From Holophagales bacterium (GTDB taxonomy: Bacteria; Acidobacteriota; Thermoanaerobaculia; UBA5066): a DNA stretch of 64,000 nt. The notes beneath the pieces are model-generated. The model saw only the letters and a list, made by a program, of their open reading frames with translations, ran no database searches and had not been told where the DNA came from. This document shows positions 49,251 through 57,695 of the stretch, piece by piece. The DNA is taken from contig JADJZB010000004.1 of the NCBI GenBank assembly GCA_016719485.1, forward strand, positions 310,001-374,000. Reading direction: 5' to 3'. The first letter of the stretch is position 1; each line of letters starts with the position of its first letter. Made by a program: the position numbers and the translations under genes.

Positions 49251-49285
49251 GTTTTTCTACTATTCGACGAATCGGTCGTCCAGCT

Positions 49286-49487
49286 CGGCGGAGTACGGGA
49301 TTCCCATTCGCTTCACTCGAGCCGAGCGACGCGCCTCACCGCGCGAAGGGGGGTACGGGACTCGCCGGGACCCCACCCCCGGCTCCCCCGGCGGTCCGGG
49401 TTTCCCTGCTCACTTCACGCGAGCGAAGCGAGCCGCCTCACCGCGCGGAAGGGGGTACGGGGGAAACCCGGCGGTCCGGGTTTCCCC
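49286..49487. repeat. Palindromic repeat array, about 80-base period (copy set A, after lpxA)
   Basis: The best unit ends in a perfect 12-bp hairpin, GGGGAAACCCGG (49460-49471), loop CGGT, CCGGGTTTCCCC (49476-49487). A second, degenerate unit has its CGGT loop 80 bases earlier (49392-49395), and a third, weaker one lies near 49290-49305. The sequence between the hairpins (GCGAGCGAAGCGAGCCGCCT and following) is also repeated. The array abuts the lpxA stop codon at 49494. Confidence 0.85.
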
Positions 49488-49493
49488 TGTCCA

Positions 49494-50273
49494 TCACGCC
49501 CCGTGAATGCCGGCCTTCGAGCTCGTGATGAAGTCGAGCAGGACCCGCACGTCCGGCGCGGTCTCGGCGAGCGCGTCGAGGGCCGTCAGCGCGGCGACGT
49601 GATCGTGCCGGTTCCGGTGGAGGAGCCGATAGGCCTTCTGGAGGGAGGCGACCCGCTCGGCCGAGTAGCCCTTTCGGGAGAGGCCGACACCGTTGATCTT
49701 GTAGGCCTTCGTGTCGCGGTCGCTCGACGTCCAGGTGAAGGGCAGGACGTCCTTGTTCACCGGCGTCATGCCACCGACGTAGGCGAATCGCCCGACGCGG
49801 CAGAACTGCCTCACGGCGACGAACCCGCCGAGAACGACGTCGTCCTCGACGACGACGTGCCCGGAGAGGGACGCCGAGTTCGCGAAGACGGTGCGGCTCC
49901 CGACGACGCAGTCGTGGGCAACGTGCGAGTAGGCCATGAAGAGGTTGTCGTCGCCGATGACGGTCTCGCCGTGGCCCGTCACCGTGCCGCGGTGGGCGGT
50001 CATGAACTCGCGGAAGACGTTGCGGCTTCCGACGACGAGTCGGGTCGGTTCCCCGGCGTACTTCAGGTCCTGCGGAGGCCCGCCCAGGGCGACGTGCGGG
50101 TGGACGACGTTGCCTTCACCGAGGACGGTCGGCCCGTCGACGATGGCGTGCGCCCCGACGACGGTGCCCGCCCCGATGACCACCGACTCCCCGATGACGG
50201 CGTACGGGCCGATCTGGGCGTCCGGGTGAACCAGCGCGGAATCGTGAACGACCGCAGTGGCGTGGATAGACAT
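49494..50273 (-). CDS. lpxA: UDP-N-acetylglucosamine O-acyltransferase
   Basis: A 259-residue left-handed beta-helix protein, close to the usual 262. Hexapeptide repeats run through residues 5-190 (IGPYAVIGESVVIGAGTVVG). Typical LpxA features are GGPPQDLKYAGE, FREFMTAHRGT, and MAYSHVAHDCVVG with the catalytic-type His in the helix groove; the C-terminal helical domain follows INGVGLSRKGYS. It transfers 3-hydroxyacyl from ACP to UDP-GlcNAc, the first step of lipid A synthesis, in the cytoplasm. Its ATG follows the fabZ TGA without a gap. It is the last gene of the operon. Confidence 0.96.
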   Translation of the reverse strand: MSIHATAVVHDSALVHPDAQIGPYAVIGESVVIGAGTVVGAHAIVDGPTVLGEGNVVHPHVALGGPPQDLKYAGEPTRLVVGSRNVFREFMTAHRGTVTGHGETVIGDDNLFMAYSHVAHDCVVGSRTVFANSASLSGHVVVEDDVVLGGFVAVRQFCRVGRFAYVGGMTPVNKDVLPFTWTSSDRDTKAYKINGVGLSRKGYSAERVASLQKAYRLLHRNRHDHVAALTALDALAETAPDVRVLLDFITSSKAGIHGA

Positions 50274-50747
50274 TCAGCCTCGCTCCTCGGGCCCGCAGTC
50301 CTGGATCATGCTCAGGATCTCCGCCTCGGCGCAGAGGTGCCCGTCCACGCGCGCCTCACCGCGGACCTTGACGATGGACTTCTTCGCCGCGACGAACTCG
50401 ACGGTGAAGAGGATCTGGTCTCCAGGGACGACAGGACGCCGGAACCTCACGGCGTCGAGGCCCGCGAGCCGCAGCTGCCTCCGGGACGGGTCGTCGGTCG
50501 CGGCGATCAACATGAAGGCCCCGACCTGGGCCATCGCCTCGATGAGGAGAACACCCGGCATGACCGGGTTTCCGGGAAAGTGTCCCTGGAAAAACTCCTC
50601 GTTGAACGTCACGTTCTTCAGGCCGACGACCTTCTTCCCCGGTTCGACTTCCAGGATCCGGTCGACGAGGAGGAAGGGATACCTGTGAGGGAGGACCCGC
50701 AGGATGTCGCGTATCCCGAGTGCGGTCGCGCCCGGCTCCGAGCTCAT
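50274..50747 (-). CDS. fabZ: 3-hydroxyacyl-[ACP] dehydratase FabZ
   Basis: A 157-residue hot-dog-fold enzyme. Signature VLPHRYPFLLVDRI with the catalytic His, and GHFPGNPVMPGVLLIEAMAQ with the catalytic Glu. It dehydrates 3-hydroxyacyl-ACP in fatty-acid elongation and so competes with LpxA and LpxD for the same hydroxyacyl-ACP. That explains the conserved lpxD-fabZ-lpxA order seen here. The start overlaps the lpxD stop (ATGA 50744-50747). Confidence 0.96.
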   Translation of the reverse strand: MSSEPGATALGIRDILRVLPHRYPFLLVDRILEVEPGKKVVGLKNVTFNEEFFQGHFPGNPVMPGVLLIEAMAQVGAFMLIAATDDPSRRQLRLAGLDAVRFRRPVVPGDQILFTVEFVAAKKSIVKVRGEARVDGHLCAEAEILSMIQDCGPEERG

Positions 50748-51784
50748 CCCTTCACCTCGTCCCCCTTGGCCGCCTTCGCCAGCTCGCGCACGATCCTGGC
50801 CGTCTCGGGAAGGCGCTTGAGCTCCACCTGCACGCGCAGGGCATCCTTGTATGGCAGGTGGGGCCGGCCGTAGATCGACGCGCCGTCGGGGACGTCCGAG
50901 CTGATGCCCGTCTGCCCCCCGGCCTTCACGCCCCGCCCGATGCGCAAGTGGCCGCCGACACCGACCTGCCCGCCGAGGACCGTCTGGTCACCGACCGTCG
51001 TCGAGCCCGCGAGGCCCGTCTGCCCGCAGAGAACGACGTGCCGGCCGACGTCGCAGTTGTGGCCGATCATGACGAGGTCGTCGACCTTGGTGCCGTCGCC
51101 CACTCGCGTCATCTCGAGCGTGGCCCGGTCGACGCAGGTATTCGCGCCGATCTCGGCGTCGGCGCCGATCTCGACGCCTCCGACCTGCGGGACCTTCCGG
51201 AGCCCGGCCGCGCCGGGGGCGTACCCGAAGCCGTCTGCGCCGAGGACGGCTCCCGAGTGGACCTCCGCACGGGGTCCCACGGACACGTCGTCGTAGAGGA
51301 CGACGTGCGGGTGGAGCCACGCACCGGCGGCGATCCGGCAGTTCCGGCCGACCACGACGTGCGCCTCGAGGATCGCGCCCTCCCCGACTTCCGAGCCTTC
51401 GCCGACGATCGCGTACGGGCCGACCTCGGCCCGGGGATCGACGCGGGCCCCCGCTTCGACGATCGCCGTCGGGTGGACGCCGGACCGAGCCGACCGTCGC
51501 GGGAACGCGCTCGCCAGGATCGCGGCGAGTGCCGCGGAGGGGTCGGAGACCTCGATGACCGTGCGGCCCGGGAACGGACCGGCCGATTTCGCGAGAATCA
51601 CCCCGGCGGCCGAAGCGACGGCTGCCGCCTCGGCCCGGGAGTCTGCGACGAAGGACAGATCGCGAGGCCCCGCCCTCTCGAGCGACCTCACACCCTCGAC
51701 GACGGAAGACCCGTCCCCGACGAGGCTCCCCCCGCAGACGGAGGCCAGCTCGGCCACGGGCGCCGCTGCGGGAAGTCTCGCCAT
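50744..51784 (-). CDS. lpxD: UDP-3-O-(3-hydroxyacyl)glucosamine N-acyltransferase
   Basis: A 346-residue protein. The N-terminal uridine-binding domain (residues 1-100) precedes about ten hexapeptide turns (HPTAIVEAGARVDPRAEVGP, VGPRAEVHSGAVLGADGFGY). GADGFGYAP and the later IGHNCDVGRHVVLCGQ are hallmarks, the latter containing the catalytic-type His. It adds the N-linked hydroxyacyl chain, the third step of lipid A synthesis. It begins 7 bases after skp. The LpxC gene, for the step before, is not in this window. Confidence 0.96.
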   Translation of the reverse strand: MARLPAAAPVAELASVCGGSLVGDGSSVVEGVRSLERAGPRDLSFVADSRAEAAAVASAAGVILAKSAGPFPGRTVIEVSDPSAALAAILASAFPRRSARSGVHPTAIVEAGARVDPRAEVGPYAIVGEGSEVGEGAILEAHVVVGRNCRIAAGAWLHPHVVLYDDVSVGPRAEVHSGAVLGADGFGYAPGAAGLRKVPQVGGVEIGADAEIGANTCVDRATLEMTRVGDGTKVDDLVMIGHNCDVGRHVVLCGQTGLAGSTTVGDQTVLGGQVGVGGHLRIGRGVKAGGQTGISSDVPDGASIYGRPHLPYKDALRVQVELKRLPETARIVRELAKAAKGDEVKG

Positions 51785-51791
51785 CCGCCTC

Positions 51792-52370
51792 TTACTTTTT
51801 CGGAGCCGGGGCCGCCGCCGCCGGGGCCGGCTTGGCGTCGGTCTTCGGGGCCGCCGCGATCGCGGTGTTGAACTTCTGGATCACGGCGTCGGTGATGTCG
51901 ACGCCCGGGTCCGCATGGAGCAGGCCGCTCTGGAACTTGTTGAAGACGAGGCTGTAGCCCAGCTCCTTCGAGACCGCCTCGATGACCGGGAGGACCCTGC
52001 GCTCGAGCTCGCCGAGCTCCTTGCGCTGGAGCTCCTCGAGCTCGCGCTGGGCGTCGTCCTGGAAGCGCTTGAGGTCCAGAGCCTTGGCCTGGTAGTCCTT
52101 CTGGATCTTCTCCATGGCCTCTTCGGAAAGCGACTTGCCCTGGTCCTGGATCTTCTTCTCGAGGTCCCGCAGGTCGGTCTGGCGCTTCACGAGGTCTTCC
52201 TGCTTGGCCGACTGGATCTTCTGGATCCGGGCGAGGCTCTCCTTGCCGACGGCAGACTCCTGGACGATGCGCTGGACTTCGATGACGCCCACCTTCTGGG
52301 CCGTGGCAGGGAGGGCGAGCAGAGCGGCCGCAGCGACCGCGCCCGCGACGATCAACCGGTTCCCGATCAT
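51792..52370 (-). CDS. skp: Periplasmic chaperone Skp/OmpH
   Basis: A 192-residue protein with signal peptide (RLIVAGAVAAAALLALPATA). The mature part starts KVGVIEVQRIVQES, the usual OmpH opening, and then forms the long charged coiled coil of the Skp tentacles (residues 45-125). The tail is Ala/Pro/Lys-rich. Skp holds unfolded outer-membrane proteins on their way to BamA, encoded just upstream. AGGAG sits 9-10 bases before ATG 52370. A small hairpin (GCCGGAG/CTCCGGC, 52402-52418) lies in its leader. Confidence 0.92.
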   Translation of the reverse strand: MIGNRLIVAGAVAAAALLALPATAQKVGVIEVQRIVQESAVGKESLARIQKIQSAKQEDLVKRQTDLRDLEKKIQDQGKSLSEEAMEKIQKDYQAKALDLKRFQDDAQRELEELQRKELGELERRVLPVIEAVSKELGYSLVFNKFQSGLLHADPGVDITDAVIQKFNTAIAAAPKTDAKPAPAAAAPAPKK

Positions 52371-52472
52371 CTACGTGACTCCTTTTTTCGTGACTGGCGC
52401 TGCCGGAGACCCTCCGGCGGGCGCGCGATTCTACTGTACGTGGCCCTCGCGGGGGGGCCGGCCGGGACTCAC

Positions 52473-52579
52473 GGGGGAACCCGGCGGTCCGGGTGCCCCC
52501 GATCATTCCAAGCGAGCGCAGCGAGCTGCCTTCCCGCGTGGAGGGGGTAGAGGGGGAACCCGGCGGTCCGGGTGCCCCC
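52473..52579. repeat. Palindromic repeat pair, 79-base period (copy set B, after bamA)
   Basis: Two units: hairpins at 52473-52500 and 52552-52579, each GGGGGAACCCGG, loop CGGT, CCGGGTGCCCCC (one A-G mismatch in the stem). The loops are 79 bases apart. The sequence between them (AGCGAGCGCAGCGAGCTGCC and following) resembles that of set A. The array ends directly at the bamA stop (52581). Confidence 0.88.
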
Positions 52580-52580
52580 T

Positions 52581-55178
52581 CTAGAAGGTCGTCCCGATAG
52601 AGAACTGGAAGTCGCTGCGCTTCTCCTGCCCGCCCGCCAGGGGAACGCCGTTCTGGCCCCTGATGGTCTTCGGGTCCAGGTTGATGCCGTAGATGAAGCG
52701 CAGCGGCGCCTGGAAGATCGGCAGGAACATCCGGAGCTCGACGCCCGCGGAGGCGCGCATCTTGAACGGGTTGAACGTCTGGCCCTCGAGCCAGGCGTTC
52801 CCCGCGTCGAAGAAGAGGACGAACTTCAGCGGTCCGGCGACGTAGTAGACCGCTTCCAGGTTCATGACGAGGTACCGGTCGCCTCCGAGGAGGGCCCCCT
52901 GCTCGTTGAAGAAAGCCTGGTCGTTCTCGTCGAGCGGGTAGATCGACCCGTACCCGAACCCGCGGACAGAACGGTCGCCGCCGATCCGGAAGCGCTCGAA
53001 GATGGGGATGGGCTGGCCGTCGTAGGGCCGGACGAGCCCGCCTTCCACGTTCACGGCCAGGTGCGACTTGCGGTTGACGTTGTAGTAGATGGTCCCGTTG
53101 CCGACCGGCTTGACGTACGAGAAGTCGCCCCCCAGGACTCCGCCGGCCACGGTCATCGACAGGCCGAAACGCCGTCCGCGCGTCGGGTCGAACGGGTCGT
53201 TCCGGCTGTCGTACCGGTACCCCGGCGCCACGGCAGACGTCCGCCCGATGTAATCGGCGTAGGCGGCGGGCGGGATGCCCGATCCGGGCGGCGGCGGCGC
53301 CGGGAAGACCTCGTAGCGGCTCTTCGTGTCGGTGTAGCTGTAGAAGAACGAGAGCCCGTCGAAGAGGCCCAGCCCGAGACCGAGCGAGGCGTTGAGACCC
53401 TTGGACTGCTGGTCGACGTCCGCGTATTCGAGGGAGCGGTTGAAGATGGACCCGCCGATCGACATCCGCTTGTCGAGGAACCACGGCTCGACGAACGACA
53501 GGTCGAAGTAGTTCGAGTAGCCGCCGCGCTGGAACTGGATACCGATGGTGTCGCCGCGGCCCAGGAAATTGCGCGTGGAGAACTGGAACTGCCCGAAGAT
53601 CCCGTCGAGCTGGGAGTAGCCGGCACCGAACTGGATCTCGTTCCGGTTCGTGTCGAGCCCCTTGATCGTGACGTCGACGGCTTTCTTCTCCGCGTCCACC
53701 CGGAACTCCGGGTCCTCCTCGATCTTGAAGTAGCCGAGCTGCGTGATCTTGAAGAGCCCCTTCTTGAACGACTCCATGTCGAGGACGTCGCCCTCGAAGA
53801 GCTGAAGCTCCCGCCTCAGGACCTTGTCCTTCGTCGTCTTGTTCCCCGTGAACTCGACCCGCCCGACCCGGAACTGGTCGCCCTCCGTGACGCGGACCGT
53901 GACGTCGACGAGGTTCCCCTTGCCCGGCCGTTCGACGTACTCGGGATTCATGAAGGCGTAGATGTAGCCCCGGCCCCGGTAGATCTCGTCGAGCGTCTTC
54001 ATCCCGTCCACGAGGACGGCGCGGTTGAGCGGCTTGCCCGCCTCCCAGTTGAAGAACCTGAGGAGACGTTCGGGCGGAAAGACGGTCGTACCCTCGATCT
54101 TCAGGTCGCCGAAGTAGTACCGCTCTCCCTCCACGAGGGGAATCTGGATCCTCGCGCGCCTCTTGACCTTGTCCGGGCGCTTCTCCTGAGGATTGACGAC
54201 GAACGTCTCGATCAGCGGGTCCTTGACGACGACGTCCTTGTAGCCGGCGTTCTGGTAGACCGTCTTGATCGACTCGATGTCTTCCTCGTAGCTCGTCTGG
54301 TTGTAGACGTCCTTCGAGTCCCAGAACTGGTAGAAGTTCGACTCCCGGGTCTTCTTCATCGCGCGGGAGAGGCGGCCGTTCGAGATGACGGTGTTCCCGG
54401 TGAAGTCGATCGATTCGATCTTGATCTTGTCGCCCTCGTCGACGAGGAAGACCACGCGGCGCCCGTTGTCGCCCATCGGCTCGATGGCCGTATCGACGAC
54501 CGCGGACCGGAAGCCCTCGGCGCGGTACGCGTCGATGAGGACGGACTTCCCCTTCGAGACGTCACGGAGGGAGACGGGCGCGCCGACCCGGATCTCGACC
54601 TTCCCTTCCTTCAGCTTGTCCTTGAGCTGGGAAGTCGTCAGTTTCTTGTTGCCGCGAAACTCCAGGTCGTCGACCCGCGGCCGCTCCACGACGACGGCGA
54701 CGAGTCTCACCCCCCCGGGCGCCTGTTCCTTCTCGATGCTCAGATCCTCGAAAAGGCCCGAATCCCAGAGCTTCTGGAACGAGCGGCGGATCCGTTCGGT
54801 GTCGTACGGGTCACCGACCTTCACGCCGAGGTAGAAGCCGATGGTCTCGGCAGTGACGGTCTTGCCACCCCGGACGACGATCTCGACGATCCCCTCCGAG
54901 GCGCCGGCGGCGGCGTTCAGGGTGGGGGTGGACGGGAGGGCCCCGGCGAGGGGCGACGCCGACGGCGCGAGCCCGCCCGGCCTCAGATCGAGCGTGGCCG
55001 GTGGCGGCGTGGGAGCCGGAGTCGGGGTAGGGTCAGTCTGCGCGAGGGCCGTTCCCGCGAAGGCGAGCAGGCCCGCCAGCGCCAGAACGGCGGTTCGGAG
55101 GCGGCAGGACGACGCAGAGCCGATGGCCGGAGCCGGCCCGGGCCGGGTCGGCTCGGCCAGGACGGGGTCTCCCGTCAC
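52581..55178 (-). CDS. bamA: Outer-membrane protein assembly factor BamA
   Basis: An 865-residue protein. GTG 55178 is chosen because it overlaps the clpC stop (GTGA) and leads into a signal peptide (LRTAVLALAGLLAFAGTALAQ). A Pro/Thr linker is followed by POTRA domains from about residue 95 (VEIVVRGGKTVTAETIGFYL, VDDLEFRGNKKLTTSQLKDK, VGRVEFTGNKTTKDKVLRRE). The C-terminal 400 residues form the Omp85 barrel with the lid-loop-like GDRSVRGFGYGS and terminal Phe (SIGTTF). It inserts beta-barrel proteins into the outer membrane. The coupling to clpC is unusual; skp follows after a 210-base gap with repeats. Confidence 0.95.
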   Translation of the reverse strand: MTGDPVLAEPTRPGPAPAIGSASSCRLRTAVLALAGLLAFAGTALAQTDPTPTPAPTPPPATLDLRPGGLAPSASPLAGALPSTPTLNAAAGASEGIVEIVVRGGKTVTAETIGFYLGVKVGDPYDTERIRRSFQKLWDSGLFEDLSIEKEQAPGGVRLVAVVVERPRVDDLEFRGNKKLTTSQLKDKLKEGKVEIRVGAPVSLRDVSKGKSVLIDAYRAEGFRSAVVDTAIEPMGDNGRRVVFLVDEGDKIKIESIDFTGNTVISNGRLSRAMKKTRESNFYQFWDSKDVYNQTSYEEDIESIKTVYQNAGYKDVVVKDPLIETFVVNPQEKRPDKVKRRARIQIPLVEGERYYFGDLKIEGTTVFPPERLLRFFNWEAGKPLNRAVLVDGMKTLDEIYRGRGYIYAFMNPEYVERPGKGNLVDVTVRVTEGDQFRVGRVEFTGNKTTKDKVLRRELQLFEGDVLDMESFKKGLFKITQLGYFKIEEDPEFRVDAEKKAVDVTIKGLDTNRNEIQFGAGYSQLDGIFGQFQFSTRNFLGRGDTIGIQFQRGGYSNYFDLSFVEPWFLDKRMSIGGSIFNRSLEYADVDQQSKGLNASLGLGLGLFDGLSFFYSYTDTKSRYEVFPAPPPPGSGIPPAAYADYIGRTSAVAPGYRYDSRNDPFDPTRGRRFGLSMTVAGGVLGGDFSYVKPVGNGTIYYNVNRKSHLAVNVEGGLVRPYDGQPIPIFERFRIGGDRSVRGFGYGSIYPLDENDQAFFNEQGALLGGDRYLVMNLEAVYYVAGPLKFVLFFDAGNAWLEGQTFNPFKMRASAGVELRMFLPIFQAPLRFIYGINLDPKTIRGQNGVPLAGGQEKRSDFQFSIGTTF

Positions 55179-57610
55179 GTGCCTTGCCGCCCGGGCACAA
55201 CCGCAGCCGACGAGCGGACGAGAACCTTCAGGTCGTTGTCGATCACTGTCACTTCGAGGCACTCGAGCTGCTCCCGGGCGCCGATAAGCAATTCGGATAC
55301 CGCATCCTCCACGTGTCGCTGGATCGTCCGCCTGAGCGGCCGTGCTCCCGAGTGGGCGTCCTGCCCCGACATCGAGAGGAGCCAGTCCACGGCCATCTGG
55401 TCTGCCACGAGCTCGAGGCCGCGATGCTTCAGCGTCTCAGCAACGTCGTCGAGCAGGAGACGGCAGATCGCCCTGAGGTTCTCCGTCGAGAGCGGGTTGA
55501 AGACGATGACCTCGTCGAGCCGGTTCGTGAACTCGGGCGAGAACTCCCGCCGGAGCTCCTTGAGGACCATCTCCTCGACCTCGCGCGCCGGAGGGGCGTT
55601 CTTGCCGTCGCCGAAGCCCACCCGCGCCTGGTTGACCAGGAACTTCGTCCCGATGTTGGACGTCATGATGATGAGCGTGTTCTTGAAGTCGACCGTGTTC
55701 CCGTAGGCGTCGGTCAGCTGGCCGTCCTCCAGTATCTGCAGGAGGAGGTTCGCGATGTCGGGGTGGGCCTTCTCGATCTCGTCGAGGAGGATGACGGAGT
55801 AGGGCTGCCTGCGGATGCGCTCCGTGAGCTGCCCGCCTTCCTCGTGCCCGACGTAGCCTGGCGGAGAGCCGATGAGCTTGGACACCGCGTGCTTCTCCAT
55901 GTACTCCGACATGTCGAAGCGGACGAGCGACTTCTGGTGGTCGAACAGGAACTCCGCGATGCGGCGGGCGACCTCGGTCTTCCCGACGCCCGATGGCCCC
56001 AGGAAGATGAAGGACCCCATCGGACGGTTCGGGTTCTTGACGCCGAGGCGGGAGCGCCGGATGGCCCTGGAGATGGAGTCGATGGCCCGGTCCTGGCCGA
56101 TGACGCGCTTCTTGAGCGTCGCCTCCATGTTGAGGAGCTTCTCGGCCTCCTCGACCTGGATCGACGTGACCGGGATCCCGGTCCAGCTCGCGATGATCTC
56201 CTCGATGTCTCCGCGGACGACCTCGACGAAGGAGCTCTCGTCGAGCTGCGCGCCGCGCGTCCGCTCGATCTCCTCCTTGATCTCGACCTCGCGCTCGCGG
56301 AGCGAGACCGCGCGTTCGAAGTCCTTCTCGGAGATCGCCTTCTTCATCTCCTTGACGATCTGGCGGGCCTCGTTCTCGAGCCGGCGCAGGTTCTGGGTGT
56401 CCGCCGTCATCCGCAGCTTGACCTTGGCGCCGGCCTCGTCGAGGAGGTCGATCGCCTTGTCGGGGAAGAAGCGGTCGGGGATGTAGCGGCTCGACTGGTA
56501 GACCGCGGCCTTCACGGCGTCGGGCGAGTAGCGGACCCGGTGGAACCGCTCGTAGCGCTCGCGGATTCCCTCGAGGATCTGGAGGGTCTCCTCCTCGTCC
56601 GGCGGGTTCACGGTGACGGCCTGGAACCGCCGGAGGAGCGACCGGTCCTTCTCGATGTACTTGCGGTACTCCTTCATCGTCGTGGCGCCGATGCAGGCGA
56701 TCTCGCCCCGCGAGAGCGCCGGCTTGAGGATGTTCGCCGCGTCGAGAGACCCCTCGGCCGACCCCGCCCCGATGAGGGAGTGGATCTCGTCGATGAAGAT
56801 GATGAGGTCCTGGTTTTCCCGGAGCTCCTTCAGGATGCCCTTCAGGCGCTCCTCGAACTGGCCGCGGTACTTCGTCCCGGCCACGATGAGGGAGAGGTCC
56901 ATCGCGAGGATCTTCTTGTTCGCCAGGAAGAGCGGGACCGCCCCCTCGATGATCCGCTGGGCGAGCCCCTCCACGATGGCCGTCTTCCCGACGCCGGGCT
57001 CGCCGAGGAGGATCGGGTTGTTCTTCGTCCGGCGCGAGAGGATCTGGATGATCCGCTCGACTTCCTTGTCACGCCCCACGAGCGGGTCGAAGGTCCCCTG
57101 GGCGGCGAGCGCCGTCAGGTCGCGCGCGTACTCGGCCAGGAACGGGAGCTCCTTCTTCTGCTTGGAGGCCTCGCGCTCCTTGATGAGGGCGATCGCCTCC
57201 TCCCGCACGCCGTAGAGGTTGAAGCCGTGCCCGGCGAGGAGCCGGGAGGCGACGCACGGGTCGACGCGGAGGATGCCGATCAGGAGGTGCTCCGTCCCGA
57301 CGTAGGGGTGCATCATCGACTCCGCCTCGTGCGAGGCGTAGGCGAGGATCTTCTTCGACTCCTCCGACAGGGGGAGCTCCTGCGACGACGAAACGCGCTC
57401 GACGAAGACCCGGTCCCCCTCGATCTCGCGGCGGACGTCGTCCGGCTTCACGTTGAACCGGGAGAAGATCTCGCGCGTGACATCCTCCCCCTCTCGCAGG
57501 ATGCCGAGGAGGATGTGCTCGGACTCGATGACCTTCGAGCCCAGCTTCGAGGCCTCGTACCGGGCGAAAAAGAGGGCGCGGCGGGCTTTCTCGTTGTACT
57601 TTTCGAACAT
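55175..57610 (-). CDS. clpC: ClpC-type AAA+ unfoldase (ATP-dependent Clp protease ATP-binding subunit)
   Basis: An 811-residue HSP100 protein. Two N-terminal Clp-N repeats (EKYNEKARRALFFARYEASK, SEHILLGILREGEDV). First AAA+ module: Walker A GEPGVGKTA, Walker B IIFIDEIHSLIGAG. The middle domain contains a UVR-like coiled coil (FERAVSLREREVEIKEEIER), typical of ClpC rather than ClpA or ClpB. Second AAA+: GPSGVGKTE, VILLDEIEKAHP. With ClpP, encoded elsewhere, it degrades misfolded or tagged proteins in the cytoplasm. It lies between lolD (85-base gap) and bamA (4-base overlap). Confidence 0.95.
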   Translation of the reverse strand: MFEKYNEKARRALFFARYEASKLGSKVIESEHILLGILREGEDVTREIFSRFNVKPDDVRREIEGDRVFVERVSSSQELPLSEESKKILAYASHEAESMMHPYVGTEHLLIGILRVDPCVASRLLAGHGFNLYGVREEAIALIKEREASKQKKELPFLAEYARDLTALAAQGTFDPLVGRDKEVERIIQILSRRTKNNPILLGEPGVGKTAIVEGLAQRIIEGAVPLFLANKKILAMDLSLIVAGTKYRGQFEERLKGILKELRENQDLIIFIDEIHSLIGAGSAEGSLDAANILKPALSRGEIACIGATTMKEYRKYIEKDRSLLRRFQAVTVNPPDEEETLQILEGIRERYERFHRVRYSPDAVKAAVYQSSRYIPDRFFPDKAIDLLDEAGAKVKLRMTADTQNLRRLENEARQIVKEMKKAISEKDFERAVSLREREVEIKEEIERTRGAQLDESSFVEVVRGDIEEIIASWTGIPVTSIQVEEAEKLLNMEATLKKRVIGQDRAIDSISRAIRRSRLGVKNPNRPMGSFIFLGPSGVGKTEVARRIAEFLFDHQKSLVRFDMSEYMEKHAVSKLIGSPPGYVGHEEGGQLTERIRRQPYSVILLDEIEKAHPDIANLLLQILEDGQLTDAYGNTVDFKNTLIIMTSNIGTKFLVNQARVGFGDGKNAPPAREVEEMVLKELRREFSPEFTNRLDEVIVFNPLSTENLRAICRLLLDDVAETLKHRGLELVADQMAVDWLLSMSGQDAHSGARPLRRTIQRHVEDAVSELLIGAREQLECLEVTVIDNDLKVLVRSSAAVVPGRQGT

Positions 57611-57695
57611 GGCTCGACCTCGTCGGAGGCCGCTAGGGAAGCGGACTTCGACCGGCTCCGGATCGTAGCATACGGGGTGCCAGCGCTCCGGCCGC

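Larger units (their letters stand above)
48796..49493. other. 698-base non-coding, repeat-rich region between convergent genes
   Basis: It holds, in order, the EF-G gene terminator, an 8-base tandem repeat, two GGGGTCAGGTCT motifs and a palindromic repeat array that ends at lpxA. No frame here encodes a recognisable protein. The stretch looks like a graveyard of small repeats, with no transposase remnant that I can identify. Confidence 0.7.

Noticed and set aside
49286..49487. CRISPR array
   Set aside because: The period is 80 bases and the sequence between the hairpins is itself repeated rather than unique. There are no cas genes.
49217..49493. Insertion sequence
   Set aside because: Repeats are present but there is no transposase gene, no terminal inverted repeat pair enclosing a gene and no target duplication.
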